Positions 35,786-44,425 of a DNA stretch of 64,000 nucleotides are shown here, one piece after another (within the stretch, counting starts at the first letter, position 1; the number at the start of each line of letters is the position of its first letter). The position numbers and the translations under genes are program-made. Location: the NCBI GenBank assembly GCA_964627035.1, contig CAZVKN010000007.1:1-64000 (forward strand). Reading direction: 5' to 3'. Under the pieces are notes generated by a model. It made no database searches. It was not told where the DNA came from and worked only from the letters and a program-made list of their open reading frames with translations. The stretch is from CAZVKN01 sp964627035 (GTDB lineage Bacteria > Electryoneota > AABM5-125-24 > Hatepunaeales > Hatepunaeaceae).

Positions 35786-36358
35786 ATGGAACTTAAAGGT
35801 TCAAAGACAGAAAAAAACTTGATGGCGGCGTTTGCAGGGGAATCTCAGGCACGCAACCGCTACACATACTTTGCGAGCAAGGCAAAGAAAGATGGTTACG
35901 TCCAGATTGCCGATATATTCACCGAAACTGCTAATCAAGAGAAAGAACACGCTAAACGGTTGTTCAAGCTGATGGAAGGTGGTGAGGTTGAAATTACCGG
36001 ATCATTTCCTGCCGGTGTAATCGGTGATACTTACGACAACCTCATTGCATCCGCAGAAGGTGAGAATTATGAGCATACGATCATGTATCCCGAATTTGCA
36101 CAGATTGCGAAGGATGAAGGGTTCAAGCTGATCGCTGCAGTATTCACGAGCATCGCCGTAGCCGAGAAACAGCATGAAAAACGTTACGTAGAATTAGCTG
36201 AGAACATCAAGGCTGGTCGTGTTTTCGAGCGTGATGGCGTGGTCATTTGGCGGTGTCGGAATTGTGGTTTCCTCCACGAAGCGAAAAAAGCTCCAAAAGT
36301 ATGCCCCGCTTGCGATCATCCGCGAGCATATTTTGAGATATTGGGTGAGAACTGGTAG
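35786..36358 (+). CDS. rbr: rubrerythrin
   Basis: 190 aa, the standard length. The N-terminal four-helix di-iron domain has Glu ligands (GESQARNRYTYFA, ANQEKEHAKRLF, EFAQIAKDEGF, AVAEKQHEKRY). A C-terminal rubredoxin domain follows with CRNCGFLH and CPACDHPRAYF. It reduces H2O2 in anaerobes. ATG 35786 is set by AGGGAGA. It sits inside the qmo genes, consistent with protecting oxygen-sensitive sulfur enzymes. Confidence 0.95.
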   Translation: MELKGSKTEKNLMAAFAGESQARNRYTYFASKAKKDGYVQIADIFTETANQEKEHAKRLFKLMEGGEVEITGSFPAGVIGDTYDNLIASAEGENYEHTIMYPEFAQIAKDEGFKLIAAVFTSIAVAEKQHEKRYVELAENIKAGRVFERDGVVIWRCRNCGFLHEAKKAPKVCPACDHPRAYFEILGENW

Positions 36359-36425
36359 AAGTTGCACGCAAGGCATGCAAAATAGGCAAAGTTCGCAAAA
36401 CAATCCAAAACTATAGAGGTTTAAA

Positions 36426-37250
36426 ATGAAAAGAGTATTTTTTTTACTATTAATCGTTTTTCTGTCCACTTCGGTGACCGCTGGGGAGAAATGGGAAGAA
36501 GAACTCTTGGAGGATGTCGTTGAAATCAAAGGTGACAAAATGGTCATTGAGAGCTATGGTCTCATTAGTATGGAAGATTTTGGCGAATCAAGCAATATGC
36601 AGGTTAGAATCTACAGTGAAGCGCCTGCCGAGGGCTCAATTAGTAGAGATAACTTTGTATCAATGACATCAATGATTTCACTCCCATATTTCATTGTGTT
36701 AGGTGAGTACACTGAAATTGATGCACCTATTGGCAAAGTTGATATGGAAATAAGTATTTATATGGCTGTCACTGGACTTCAGGTGGAATTCAAAGACCAT
36801 GTAAATGACCTAACTACAAGGGAAACGCAAAAGTGGAGTGAGAGTAATTATCTACCAGATTCATATGCTGACCAAGCAAAATATGAAGATATGATCAAAC
36901 AGGATGTTGTTAAGATCAAAGACAACAAGATGATATTAGAGGATTTTGGTCTCGTTGAGGTATTGGATGAGTATGGTGGCACTAATAATCTACAAGTTAA
37001 ACTCTATTGTGAAGCACCTTCACAAGGCATAATTGGTCGAGATAATTTTCTATCAATGGCAACAATGATGTACTTTACCGTGCTTTTCGAGATGGGCAAA
37101 TATAGTAAAATTGATGCACCTATCGGAAAATTTGATTTTGAGTTAAACATCTATATGTCAGCAAATGGTTTTCAACTTGAGATGAAAGACAATGTAAATA
37201 ATACGACTAATAGAATGACGCAAACGTGGAAAGAAGTGATGACTGAATAA
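36426..37250 (+). CDS. secreted protein of two tandem homologous domains, unknown function
   Basis: 274 aa. Signal peptide MKRVFFLLLIVFLSTSVTAG. Two copies of a roughly 110-residue domain follow: copy 1 (about 35-140: SYGLISMEDFGESSNMQVRI, EIDAPIGKVDMEISIYM) and copy 2 (about 160-272: DFGLVEVLDEYGGTNNLQVK, KIDAPIGKFDFELNIYM). No Cys pairs, no enzyme motif, no family recognised. AGAGG lies just before the ATG. AT-rich compared with neighbouring genes. Predicted periplasmic or surface; the role inside the qmo region is unknown. Confidence 0.65.
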   Translation: MKRVFFLLLIVFLSTSVTAGEKWEEELLEDVVEIKGDKMVIESYGLISMEDFGESSNMQVRIYSEAPAEGSISRDNFVSMTSMISLPYFIVLGEYTEIDAPIGKVDMEISIYMAVTGLQVEFKDHVNDLTTRETQKWSESNYLPDSYADQAKYEDMIKQDVVKIKDNKMILEDFGLVEVLDEYGGTNNLQVKLYCEAPSQGIIGRDNFLSMATMMYFTVLFEMGKYSKIDAPIGKFDFELNIYMSANGFQLEMKDNVNNTTNRMTQTWKEVMTE

Positions 37251-37404
37251 ATGTATCTTCCAATAGATTATTAGATCAATATTGCTTTGCGACTCAGTGA
37301 TTTTGCTCGAGAGTAATCATAATGTACTCTAATTATTACAACTTGAGTCCTCAATCATTGAGGGCACCATCAAAAACAAATAGCACAACAACAAGAGTAC
37401 CATT

Positions 37405-37758
37405 ATGAACGAAATAGTTAAAAACCTGTTCCACAGCATAGACGCCATGGACACAGACAAATTTGTAACCTTCTTAACCGATGATGCGGAATTCCGGTTC
37501 GGTAACGCACCGAGCGCAATTGGCAAAGAGCAGATACATCAAGGTGTCGCTGGATTCTTCTCATCAATTAAAGGTTTGAGCCACGAATTGGCATATGCCC
37601 ATGTTACCGATGATACGGTAATCACTGAAGGAACAGTAACCTATACCCGGTTTGATGATTCAAAATTGAGTGTGTCGTTCTGCAATGTCTTCGGAATGAA
37701 AGGCGACCTGATCCAACGGTATTTCATATATATAGACCTAAATGAACTGTACGCTTAA
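37405..37758 (+). CDS. SnoaL/NTF2-like fold protein
   Basis: 117 aa. The pattern MNEIVKNLFHSIDAMDTDKF, then FLTDDAEFRFGNAP and a beta-rich second half, is typical of SnoaL-like (NTF2-superfamily) cone-fold proteins, which include isomerases and many proteins of unknown role. AAGAG precedes the ATG. No catalytic residue can be assigned. It is followed by a family B repeat, a family D half and then qmoA. Confidence 0.65.
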   Translation: MNEIVKNLFHSIDAMDTDKFVTFLTDDAEFRFGNAPSAIGKEQIHQGVAGFFSSIKGLSHELAYAHVTDDTVITEGTVTYTRFDDSKLSVSFCNVFGMKGDLIQRYFIYIDLNELYA

Positions 37759-37769
37759 AAAGAAGGCGT

Positions 37770-37875
37770 AACCACCAAGTCACCAAGACACAAAGAAGAG
37801 AAGAATCAGATTTTGTTTTACTTGGTGTCTTGGTGGTTCGAAAAAAAACTTTGCGACTTAGCGTCTTTGCGTGAG
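37770..37875. repeat. repeat family B plus family D right half
   Basis: 37770-37838 is a family B palindrome (12 nt after a stop). 37847-37875 is a family D right arm (ACTTTGCGACTTAGCGTC...) without its left arm. Confidence 0.75.
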
Positions 37876-37897
37876 AATAAAATAAAAAGTTCAATTA

Positions 37898-39151
37898 ATG
37901 GAAACACAACCTATAGAAACTACTTCCGCTGACTTACTCGTTGTCGGTGGAGGAATCGCTGGAGTTACCGCTGCGGTGGAAGCTGCTGAGACCGGTAAAA
38001 CAGTGATTATATTAGAAAAAGATCATTCTCTCGGTGGACGGGTAGCGCAATTGGATCGTTACTTTCCGAAGCTATGTCCACCGGTGTGTGGATTGGAAAT
38101 TAACTTCAGGCGCATTCGCCAAAATCCGAATATCCAAGTGATAACCGGAGCTACTGCATCCAAAATTAGCGGTGATCCGGGCAATTACAATGCTGAAGTG
38201 AACGTTGAACCACGATTCGTCAATGAAAATTGTACCGCTTGTGGAGATTGCGAGGATGCGTGCACAATTGAAGTGGATGATCCATTCAACCTTGGAATAA
38301 CCAAAGCAAAGGCTATCAGGCTACCTCATAAGATGGCATTTCCGAACCGTTTCTTCATTGAACCATCCGTAGTGAATAACCCTGCGATGGCGGAAGCAGC
38401 TAAAGCCTGTAAAGTGGATGCGATTGAACTCGATATGCAACCGCAAACACTGACACTTAATGTCAAAACCGTTGTATGGGCTACCGGATGGACACCGTAT
38501 GATGCAAATAACCTGACCGGTGAGCTTGGATTTGGTCGGATGCCGAACATCGTTACCAATATGATGATGGAACGGATGAAGGCTATTGCTGGTAATGAAG
38601 GTAAAATGACTCGTCCTTCCGATGATGGTGAAATTAAATCCGCAGCGTTTGTACAGTGTGCCGGATCGCGTGATGAGAATCATCTGCCGTACTGTTCAGC
38701 AATTTGTTGTATGGCTTCATTGAAGCAAAGTCGTTATCTGCGTGAGCAGTATCCCGATTGTGAAGTACACATATTTTTCATTGATGCACGAACCCCTGGT
38801 CGATGGGAAGATTTCTATCAGGAAGTCCAGGATGATCCGAAAACCATCATCCATCGTGGTAAAGTTGCCAACATTGAACCTGATGATGATGGAATGGTCA
38901 AATTGACCGCTGAAAACACATTGACTGGAAAGTTAGAGCAGGTTACGGTTGATTTGGCAATTCTCGCAACCGGAATGAAACCGAACAACAGTTTCCCGGT
39001 TGATCTCAATGCGGATGATTACGGATTTATAGCCGGAGTTGAAGGTATGTACACAGCCGGAGTTGCAACCGGACCCAAAGACGTTGCCGGATCGGTGCAA
39101 GAAGCGACCGGTGCTGCTATCCTGACCATGAAACATACAGCGAGGGTGTGA
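37898..39151 (+). CDS. qmoA: QmoA, HdrA-like flavoprotein
   Basis: 417 aa. FAD-binding HdrA-related subunit of the Qmo complex. GGGIAGVTAAVEAAETG lies near residue 16, and a CPPVCGLEINFRRI segment near 66 is typical of HdrA/QmoA. CTACGDCEDAC near 112 holds Fe-S ligands, and CAGSRDENHLPYCSAICC near 250 is the HdrA signature. It works with QmoB and QmoC to move electrons to AprAB. No Shine-Dalgarno is visible; the ATG lies about 20 nt after a repeat. qmoB follows within 2 nt. Confidence 0.94.
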   Translation: METQPIETTSADLLVVGGGIAGVTAAVEAAETGKTVIILEKDHSLGGRVAQLDRYFPKLCPPVCGLEINFRRIRQNPNIQVITGATASKISGDPGNYNAEVNVEPRFVNENCTACGDCEDACTIEVDDPFNLGITKAKAIRLPHKMAFPNRFFIEPSVVNNPAMAEAAKACKVDAIELDMQPQTLTLNVKTVVWATGWTPYDANNLTGELGFGRMPNIVTNMMMERMKAIAGNEGKMTRPSDDGEIKSAAFVQCAGSRDENHLPYCSAICCMASLKQSRYLREQYPDCEVHIFFIDARTPGRWEDFYQEVQDDPKTIIHRGKVANIEPDDDGMVKLTAENTLTGKLEQVTVDLAILATGMKPNNSFPVDLNADDYGFIAGVEGMYTAGVATGPKDVAGSVQEATGAAILTMKHTARV

Positions 39152-39153
39152 TC

Positions 39154-41379
39154 ATGGATGTTAAAACAGGGCTGTACCTGAGCAAAGGCGACGGACTCGG
39201 TGAAATGATTGATTTTGATGAACTCAAAGAGACCGTTGAAGAAGAAAACGACTTTGAAGTCTGGCGCGAATTTGACAATTTCAACGTCAGCGAAATAGAA
39301 GCACAGATCAAAAAAGATATTGAAGAAAATGGATTAGACCGGATCATCATCGGTGGACCGTCAATCAGATTCTTTGAGGATCGGTTCAACTTTGGTGAAG
39401 ATATTCTTGTTGAACGCGTCGCACTGCGTGAATTGGTAGCGTGGACACTCGATCCAAAAGGTGAGTACGAGGACGAAGAGGAAAGCGAAATCCAAGCTGC
39501 TGCTGCCGATTATCTGATGATGGCGATTGCCAGAATGTCAAACAGTGAACCTCCTGTTGCGCATATTGAGGATACGTTGTCTAAGGATGTATTAATCATC
39601 GGTGGAGGTGTATCCGGTATGAGTGCGGCGATTGCGACTGCTGATGCTGGTTACAATGTCCGATTGATTGAGAAGGAAACTGAGCTTGGTGGATGGGCGC
39701 GTATATTCAAAGCGGTAGTTCCGAGCAATGCTCCTCATATCGAACTGGAAGAACCTCCACATACAGCTATGGTCCAGGAGATTGAGGGCAATGACCGCAT
39801 TACAGTTCACACTTCGACAACTGTTGAGTCTATTTCAGGTCAACCGGGGCAGTTTGATGTTACATTGCTGAACGGTAGTAAGGATAACTTCATAGTTGGC
39901 GCGGTAATTCAAGCCAGTGGTTGGAGCCCATACAATCCTGACAACCTTGCGGACAAATACGGTTACGGCAAGCTGTCCAATGTAATTACCAATATCCGTA
40001 TGGAGGATATGGCGCGTGAAGGTAATATCGTCAGACCTTCTGATAATGCTAAACCTTCCAGTGTTGCTATCATTCATTGTGCAGGATCGCGCGATAAGGA
40101 ACATCTGTCATATTGTTCAGCAGTATGTTGCCGCGCTGCAATGAAACAAGCGTTATACATTCGTGAGCAGTTGCCGGATACGGATGTTTATCTGTTGTAC
40201 AAGGATATTCGCAGTCCCGGAGTATATGAGCAGTTTTACGCTGCGGTGCAGGAACAGGAACGGATATTCCTGATGAAGGGTGAAGTTACTGCTGTCGAAG
40301 GTGGTGACAAGGACACCATTACGGTGTCGTTGGATGATACGTTAGTCGGTGAATCGTTGACGGTTGAAGCTGATATGTTGGTGTTGGCGACCGGAATGGT
40401 TCCGAGTGCTAGGGTTGATGTTGATGAAAGTGCTGACGATGATGAAGGTGATGGTGCTCGTTCTTCTGAAAAGGGTGCCGGTATTCTCAATTTGAAATAC
40501 CGTCTCGGAACTGATTTACCTACTTTGAAGTACGGTTTCCCTGATTCACATTTTATCTGTTTCCCGTATGAGACTCGTAGAACCGGCGTTTATGCGGCAG
40601 GTACGGTTCGTGCGCCGATGGATATTCCATCAGCACGTACAGATGGTCTTGGCGCTGCGATGAAAGCGATTCAGATGGTTGAATCAGTTCAGAAAGGTAC
40701 ATCGGTTCATCCACGCGTTGGAGATACTGCATTCCCGGAGCTATTCCTCCAACGATGTACGCAATGTAAACGATGTACTGAAGAGTGTCCTTTCAGCATG
40801 TACGAAGAGGATGTCAAAGGAACACCTGAACCGAATCTGAATCGTTGTCGTCGTTGTGGTATCTGTATGGGAGCTTGTCCTGAACGGATCATCACTTTCA
40901 AGGATTACAACATCAACATGGGTTCTAAGATTATCAAATCCATATTTATGCCGGATGAGTTTGATGAGAAACCACGTGTACTCTGTTTCATGTGTGAAAA
41001 TGACGCTCGACCGGCATTGGACATTGCGGCGGCTCACGGTCATAAGATTGATCCTATGGTGCGAGTGATTCCGGTTCGTTGCCTCGGTTCTGTCAACATG
41101 GTGTGGGTTGCGGATGCTCTGTCGAACGGGTTTGACGGCATCCTGCTGCTCGGCTGTAAGCATGGTGACGACTATCAATGTCACTTTGTAAAAGGCAGTG
41201 AGCGGGCAGAAACGCGACTTGGCAACATTCAGGAGAAGCTGACTCAGCTTTCGCTTGAATCAGAGCGTGTGCAAATTGATTACATCGAGATGTCAGACTG
41301 GAAGAAGGTTGCAACGGTAATCAACGACTTTTCCGAAGAGATCCGTGAGTTGGAGTTGAACCCGTACAAGGGATTTTAG
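39154..41379 (+). CDS. qmoB: QmoB, HdrA/MvhD-like flavoprotein
   Basis: 741 aa. FAD motif IIGGGVSGMSAAIATADAGY near residue 147 and HdrA signature CAGSRDKEHLSYCSAVCC near 305. Two 4Fe-4S sets follow (CTQCKRCTEECP; CRRCGICMGACP). The C-terminal MvhD-like domain has CFMCENDA and LGCKHGDDYQCHF. ATG 39154 has GAGGG 7 nt upstream; GTG 39148 would be too close. An acidic, low-complexity stretch (DESADDDEGDGARSSEKG) lies near residue 430. Partner of QmoA and QmoC. Confidence 0.94.
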   Translation: MDVKTGLYLSKGDGLGEMIDFDELKETVEEENDFEVWREFDNFNVSEIEAQIKKDIEENGLDRIIIGGPSIRFFEDRFNFGEDILVERVALRELVAWTLDPKGEYEDEEESEIQAAAADYLMMAIARMSNSEPPVAHIEDTLSKDVLIIGGGVSGMSAAIATADAGYNVRLIEKETELGGWARIFKAVVPSNAPHIELEEPPHTAMVQEIEGNDRITVHTSTTVESISGQPGQFDVTLLNGSKDNFIVGAVIQASGWSPYNPDNLADKYGYGKLSNVITNIRMEDMAREGNIVRPSDNAKPSSVAIIHCAGSRDKEHLSYCSAVCCRAAMKQALYIREQLPDTDVYLLYKDIRSPGVYEQFYAAVQEQERIFLMKGEVTAVEGGDKDTITVSLDDTLVGESLTVEADMLVLATGMVPSARVDVDESADDDEGDGARSSEKGAGILNLKYRLGTDLPTLKYGFPDSHFICFPYETRRTGVYAAGTVRAPMDIPSARTDGLGAAMKAIQMVESVQKGTSVHPRVGDTAFPELFLQRCTQCKRCTEECPFSMYEEDVKGTPEPNLNRCRRCGICMGACPERIITFKDYNINMGSKIIKSIFMPDEFDEKPRVLCFMCENDARPALDIAAAHGHKIDPMVRVIPVRCLGSVNMVWVADALSNGFDGILLLGCKHGDDYQCHFVKGSERAETRLGNIQEKLTQLSLESERVQIDYIEMSDWKKVATVINDFSEEIRELELNPYKGF

Positions 41380-41394
41380 TATTGACTTTGTTGG

Positions 41395-41462
41395 GTAGGG
41401 ACGTGATTTATCGCGCCCGCGGTTATAGTCCTCGTTAGCGGGTTTGATAAATCAAACCCCTA
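41395..41462. repeat. palindromic repeat family J
   Basis: Contains GGGTTTGATAAATCAAACCC and a GTAGGGACGTGATTTATC arm, 15 nt after the qmoB stop. A shorter copy is at 45857-45881. Confidence 0.6.
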
Positions 41463-41540
41463 GAATAGATAACAAATAACAAACGGCTGTACTCAATCAG
41501 CCATCTATAATAAATTAACTGCTGAATTATTGGAGTAGTT

Positions 41541-42743
41541 ATGGCAGAAACAAAAATGCTTAACGAGCTTAAGAAGGGAGCATGGCCCAGTTTCGTAACT
41601 GAAATAGAACTGGCAGCCAAGGACAACAAGATGTCCCAAGACCTGCTCGGTCTTCTTGAGCTATCGTACAACGAGAAGATCGGTCACTGGAAACATGGCG
41701 GTATTGTCGGTGTTATGGGATACGGCGGTGGTGTGATCGGTCGCTACAGCGATATTCCGGAACAGTTTCCGAATGTATCGCACTTCCATACCATCCGCGT
41801 AAACCAACCCGGTGGTTGGTTCTATAATACGGAAGCGTTACGCGGCGTATGCGACATCTGGGAAGAGCATGGATCAGGCTTAACCAATATGCACGGTTCA
41901 ACCGGTGATATGGTTCTGCTCGGGTGTAGGACTGAGGCTTTGGAACCGATCTTTGGAAAACTGACCCAACTCGGCTTTGACCTCGGAGGATCAGGATCGG
42001 TGATGCGCACACCGTCATGTTGCTGTGGTCCGGCTCGCTGCGAATGGGCGATGTTTGATACGCTCGATATGTCCTACGACCTAACCATGCACTGGCAGGA
42101 CGAGCTTCACCGTCCGTTCTTTCCGTACAAGTACAAGTTCAAATTTGCCGGTTGTCCGAACGATTGTGTTGCATCAATTGCGCGTGCGGATATGTCATTT
42201 ATCGGTACCTGGCGTGATGAGATCCGTGTGGATCAAGAGAAGGTACGCTGGTACGCTGAGGAGGAAGGTGTCAATATTCATCGTGACATTGTCGGTCAAT
42301 GCCCGAGCAAATGTATGGAATGGGACGGCAAAAACCTTGAGATAGACAACAAGGGTTGCGTTCGTTGCATGCACTGCATCAATGCACTGCATATGGCACT
42401 CAAACCGGGACTTGATCAAGGTATCTCCATCTTGATCGGAGCGAAAGCTCCTATCCTCGAGGGTGCTCAATTGTCCAGTGTATTGGTTCCGTTCTGGAAA
42501 CCGGATATGGATGCGGAAGATCCATATGAAGATATCAAAGATCTCGTTGACGAGATCTGGGAGCTGTGGGGTGAAGAAGGCAAGAACCGCGAACGCATCG
42601 GAGAGTTCATCCAACGCGTCGGTTTGAGCAACTTCTTAGATGCTATCGGTCTGGAGCCTGAACCTGAAATGGTACTTCATCCACGGACTAATCCTTATGT
42701 CTTCTACAATCTTGATGAAGATGACGAAGAGGATGACGAGTAG
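41541..42743 (+). CDS. dsrA: dissimilatory sulfite reductase alpha subunit
   Basis: 400 aa. With DsrB it forms the siroheme enzyme that reduces sulfite to the DsrC trisulfide. Cluster ligands: CCC at 160-162 and Cys167 (SCCCGPARCEW), then CPNDC at 205-209. The inserted ferredoxin domain is near residues 255-285 (CPSKCMEW, CVRCMHC). The pattern GLTNMHGSTGDM is typical of DsrA. GGAG precedes the ATG. The accompanying dsrD argues for the reductive direction. Confidence 0.97.
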   Translation: MAETKMLNELKKGAWPSFVTEIELAAKDNKMSQDLLGLLELSYNEKIGHWKHGGIVGVMGYGGGVIGRYSDIPEQFPNVSHFHTIRVNQPGGWFYNTEALRGVCDIWEEHGSGLTNMHGSTGDMVLLGCRTEALEPIFGKLTQLGFDLGGSGSVMRTPSCCCGPARCEWAMFDTLDMSYDLTMHWQDELHRPFFPYKYKFKFAGCPNDCVASIARADMSFIGTWRDEIRVDQEKVRWYAEEEGVNIHRDIVGQCPSKCMEWDGKNLEIDNKGCVRCMHCINALHMALKPGLDQGISILIGAKAPILEGAQLSSVLVPFWKPDMDAEDPYEDIKDLVDEIWELWGEEGKNRERIGEFIQRVGLSNFLDAIGLEPEPEMVLHPRTNPYVFYNLDEDDEEDDE

Positions 42744-42746
42744 TAT

Positions 42747-42805
42747 GTTTAGAGCACAGGCTTCAGCCTGCGCTCGGGAAACACGCTAAAGCGTGGACTC
42801 TAAAC
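42747..42805. repeat. cloverleaf repeat family A
   Basis: GTTTAGAG / CTCTAAAC outer stem with two inner hairpins (AGGCTTCAGCCT and ACGCTAAAGCGT). It starts 3 nt after the dsrA stop, between dsrA and dsrB. Confidence 0.8.
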
Positions 42806-42848
42806 TAACAATTAAACGACAATAACTGATTCATATAGGAGACAGGTA

Positions 42849-43931
42849 ATGACTGCAGAACCTGCACAACGGTTGACTGATATAGGTCCGCCTCATTATA
42901 AAAAGTATTTGCCTCCGGTTGTCAAGGATAACTACGGCAAATGGGATTCTCACGAAATCCTCGCTCCCGGCGTCATGGTGCATACCGGTCCGACCGGTGA
43001 CAAACTGTACTCCATTCGGGCGTCATCTCCACGTCTGTTGTCCATCCAGAAGATTCGGATGTTCTGTGACATCGCTGACAAATATTGCGATGGATACCTA
43101 CGGTTTACCAGCCGTAACAACGTGGAATTCCTGACAACGAAAAAAGAGAACATTGACAAGATCAAAGCAGATGTGGAAGCCATAGGTCATCCGGTGGGTG
43201 GAATGGCTAACTCAATCTCCAACATCGTTCATACACAAGGCTGGGTTCACTGCCACAGCGCCGCTACAGACGCTTCAGGTATTGTGAAAGCGGTCATGGA
43301 TGATCTGATTGACGAGTTCACACACATGCGTCTTCCCGGTAAGCTGCGCGTTGCACTGGCTTGCTGCCTGAACATGTGTGGAGCGGTTCACTGCTCTGAC
43401 ATCGCCATACTCGGCATTCATCGTAAACCGCCGAAAGTGGATCACACTGCTGTGAACAAGATGTGTGAGATTCCGAGTGTTGCGGCATCATGCCCGACAG
43501 CGGCAATTCGTCCGGCGAAGGTTGACGGCAATCCGTCGGTTGAAGTCATTGAAGATGACTGTATGTTCTGTGCGAACTGCTATACAGTATGCCCTTCAAT
43601 GCCGTTGAACGATCCGGAATATGACGGTGTTTCAATTTGGGTTGGCGGTAAGGTGTCCAACGCACGCCATGCTCCGATGTTCTCAAAACTGGCAATTCCG
43701 TTCCTGCCGAACAATCCACCACGTTGGCCCGAAGTGGTTGAAGCGGTCAGAGGGTTGGTGGACATTTGGGCTGAAAACGCTCGTCCTTATGAACGGATGG
43801 GTGAATGGATTGAACGTATCGGATGGCCCCGGTTTTTTGAGATGACCGGAATCGAGTTCTCGGGTGAGCATATTGATGACTTCAAGCATGCTGCCTTGAC
43901 GTACAATACATCAACCCACATTCGGTTCTAA
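42849..43931 (+). CDS. dsrB: dissimilatory sulfite reductase beta subunit
   Basis: 360 aa. Siroheme/Fe-S ligands are visible at Cys135 (WVHCHSA) and Cys172, 173, 177 (ACCLNMCG). The ferredoxin domain has CMFCANCYTVCP at about 238-249. Arg/Lys substrate residues are around RFTSRNNVEF. GGAGACAGGT precedes the ATG. It is separated from dsrA by a 59-nt repeat rather than the usual short gap, so co-transcription must cross a folded element. Confidence 0.97.
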   Translation: MTAEPAQRLTDIGPPHYKKYLPPVVKDNYGKWDSHEILAPGVMVHTGPTGDKLYSIRASSPRLLSIQKIRMFCDIADKYCDGYLRFTSRNNVEFLTTKKENIDKIKADVEAIGHPVGGMANSISNIVHTQGWVHCHSAATDASGIVKAVMDDLIDEFTHMRLPGKLRVALACCLNMCGAVHCSDIAILGIHRKPPKVDHTAVNKMCEIPSVAASCPTAAIRPAKVDGNPSVEVIEDDCMFCANCYTVCPSMPLNDPEYDGVSIWVGGKVSNARHAPMFSKLAIPFLPNNPPRWPEVVEAVRGLVDIWAENARPYERMGEWIERIGWPRFFEMTGIEFSGEHIDDFKHAALTYNTSTHIRF

Positions 43932-43974
43932 ACAGTAATTGCATTCAAACGGTTGATTGTTTGAGACGTGATAT

Positions 43975-43999
43975 GTAGCCCGGCTTCTCCGAAGCCGGG
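43975..43999. repeat. hairpin repeat family H
   Basis: GTAGCCCGGCTTCTCCGAAGCCGGG, the second copy of the 34316-34340 hairpin. Confidence 0.7.
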
Positions 44000-44040
44000 A
44001 GTATGAATTGGTTGACTAATATCATGTCATTGAAACAAAA

Positions 44041-44101
44041 GTTCAGAGTTCAGGCTTCAGCCTGCACATTGTGAAGACACGCTGAAGCGTGAACTCTGAA
44101 C
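44041..44101. repeat. cloverleaf repeat family A
   Basis: GTTCAGAGTTCA / TGAACTCTGAAC perfect 12-bp outer stem, with CAGGCTTCAGCCTG and CACGCTGAAGCGTG hairpins. The cleanest copy in the window; between dsrB and dsrD. Confidence 0.9.
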
Positions 44102-44134
44102 ATATTCAATCGTTTGAAGCATCAGGAGACAATT

Positions 44135-44386
44135 ATGGCAGAGATGTCAAAACAGGAACTCGCCGATGCCGTCGTCAAGATGGTAACCGATGCGGCAGGA
44201 ATCAAGAAATTCAAATCCATGGACATCGTAAAGCAGATGGTTCAGCAATACGGTGACAGTGGAGTTGACAAGAAGATGGCTAAGACAGTCATCAAAGAGG
44301 CTGTGAACGAGGGTCGCTTGGTATATACCTATTTCGGTGGCAGCTTTGTCGAAGTTCCACACAGAGAAGGATCTGCCAACGATTAA
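44135..44386 (+). CDS. dsrD: DsrD, allosteric activator of DsrAB
   Basis: 83 aa, winged-helix-like small protein (MAEMSKQELADAVVKMVTDA, FKSMDIVKQM, GRLVYTYFGGSFVEV). DsrD binds DsrAB and stimulates sulfite reduction; in most genomes it marks reductive rather than oxidative Dsr pathways. ATG 44135 has CAGGAG upstream. A TTG at 44114 would lie before that RBS and is rejected. Confidence 0.95.
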   Translation: MAEMSKQELADAVVKMVTDAAGIKKFKSMDIVKQMVQQYGDSGVDKKMAKTVIKEAVNEGRLVYTYFGGSFVEVPHREGSAND

Positions 44387-44425
44387 GGTGTGGTTTTGTG
44401 ATTGTAAGATCATCCATTTATAGAG

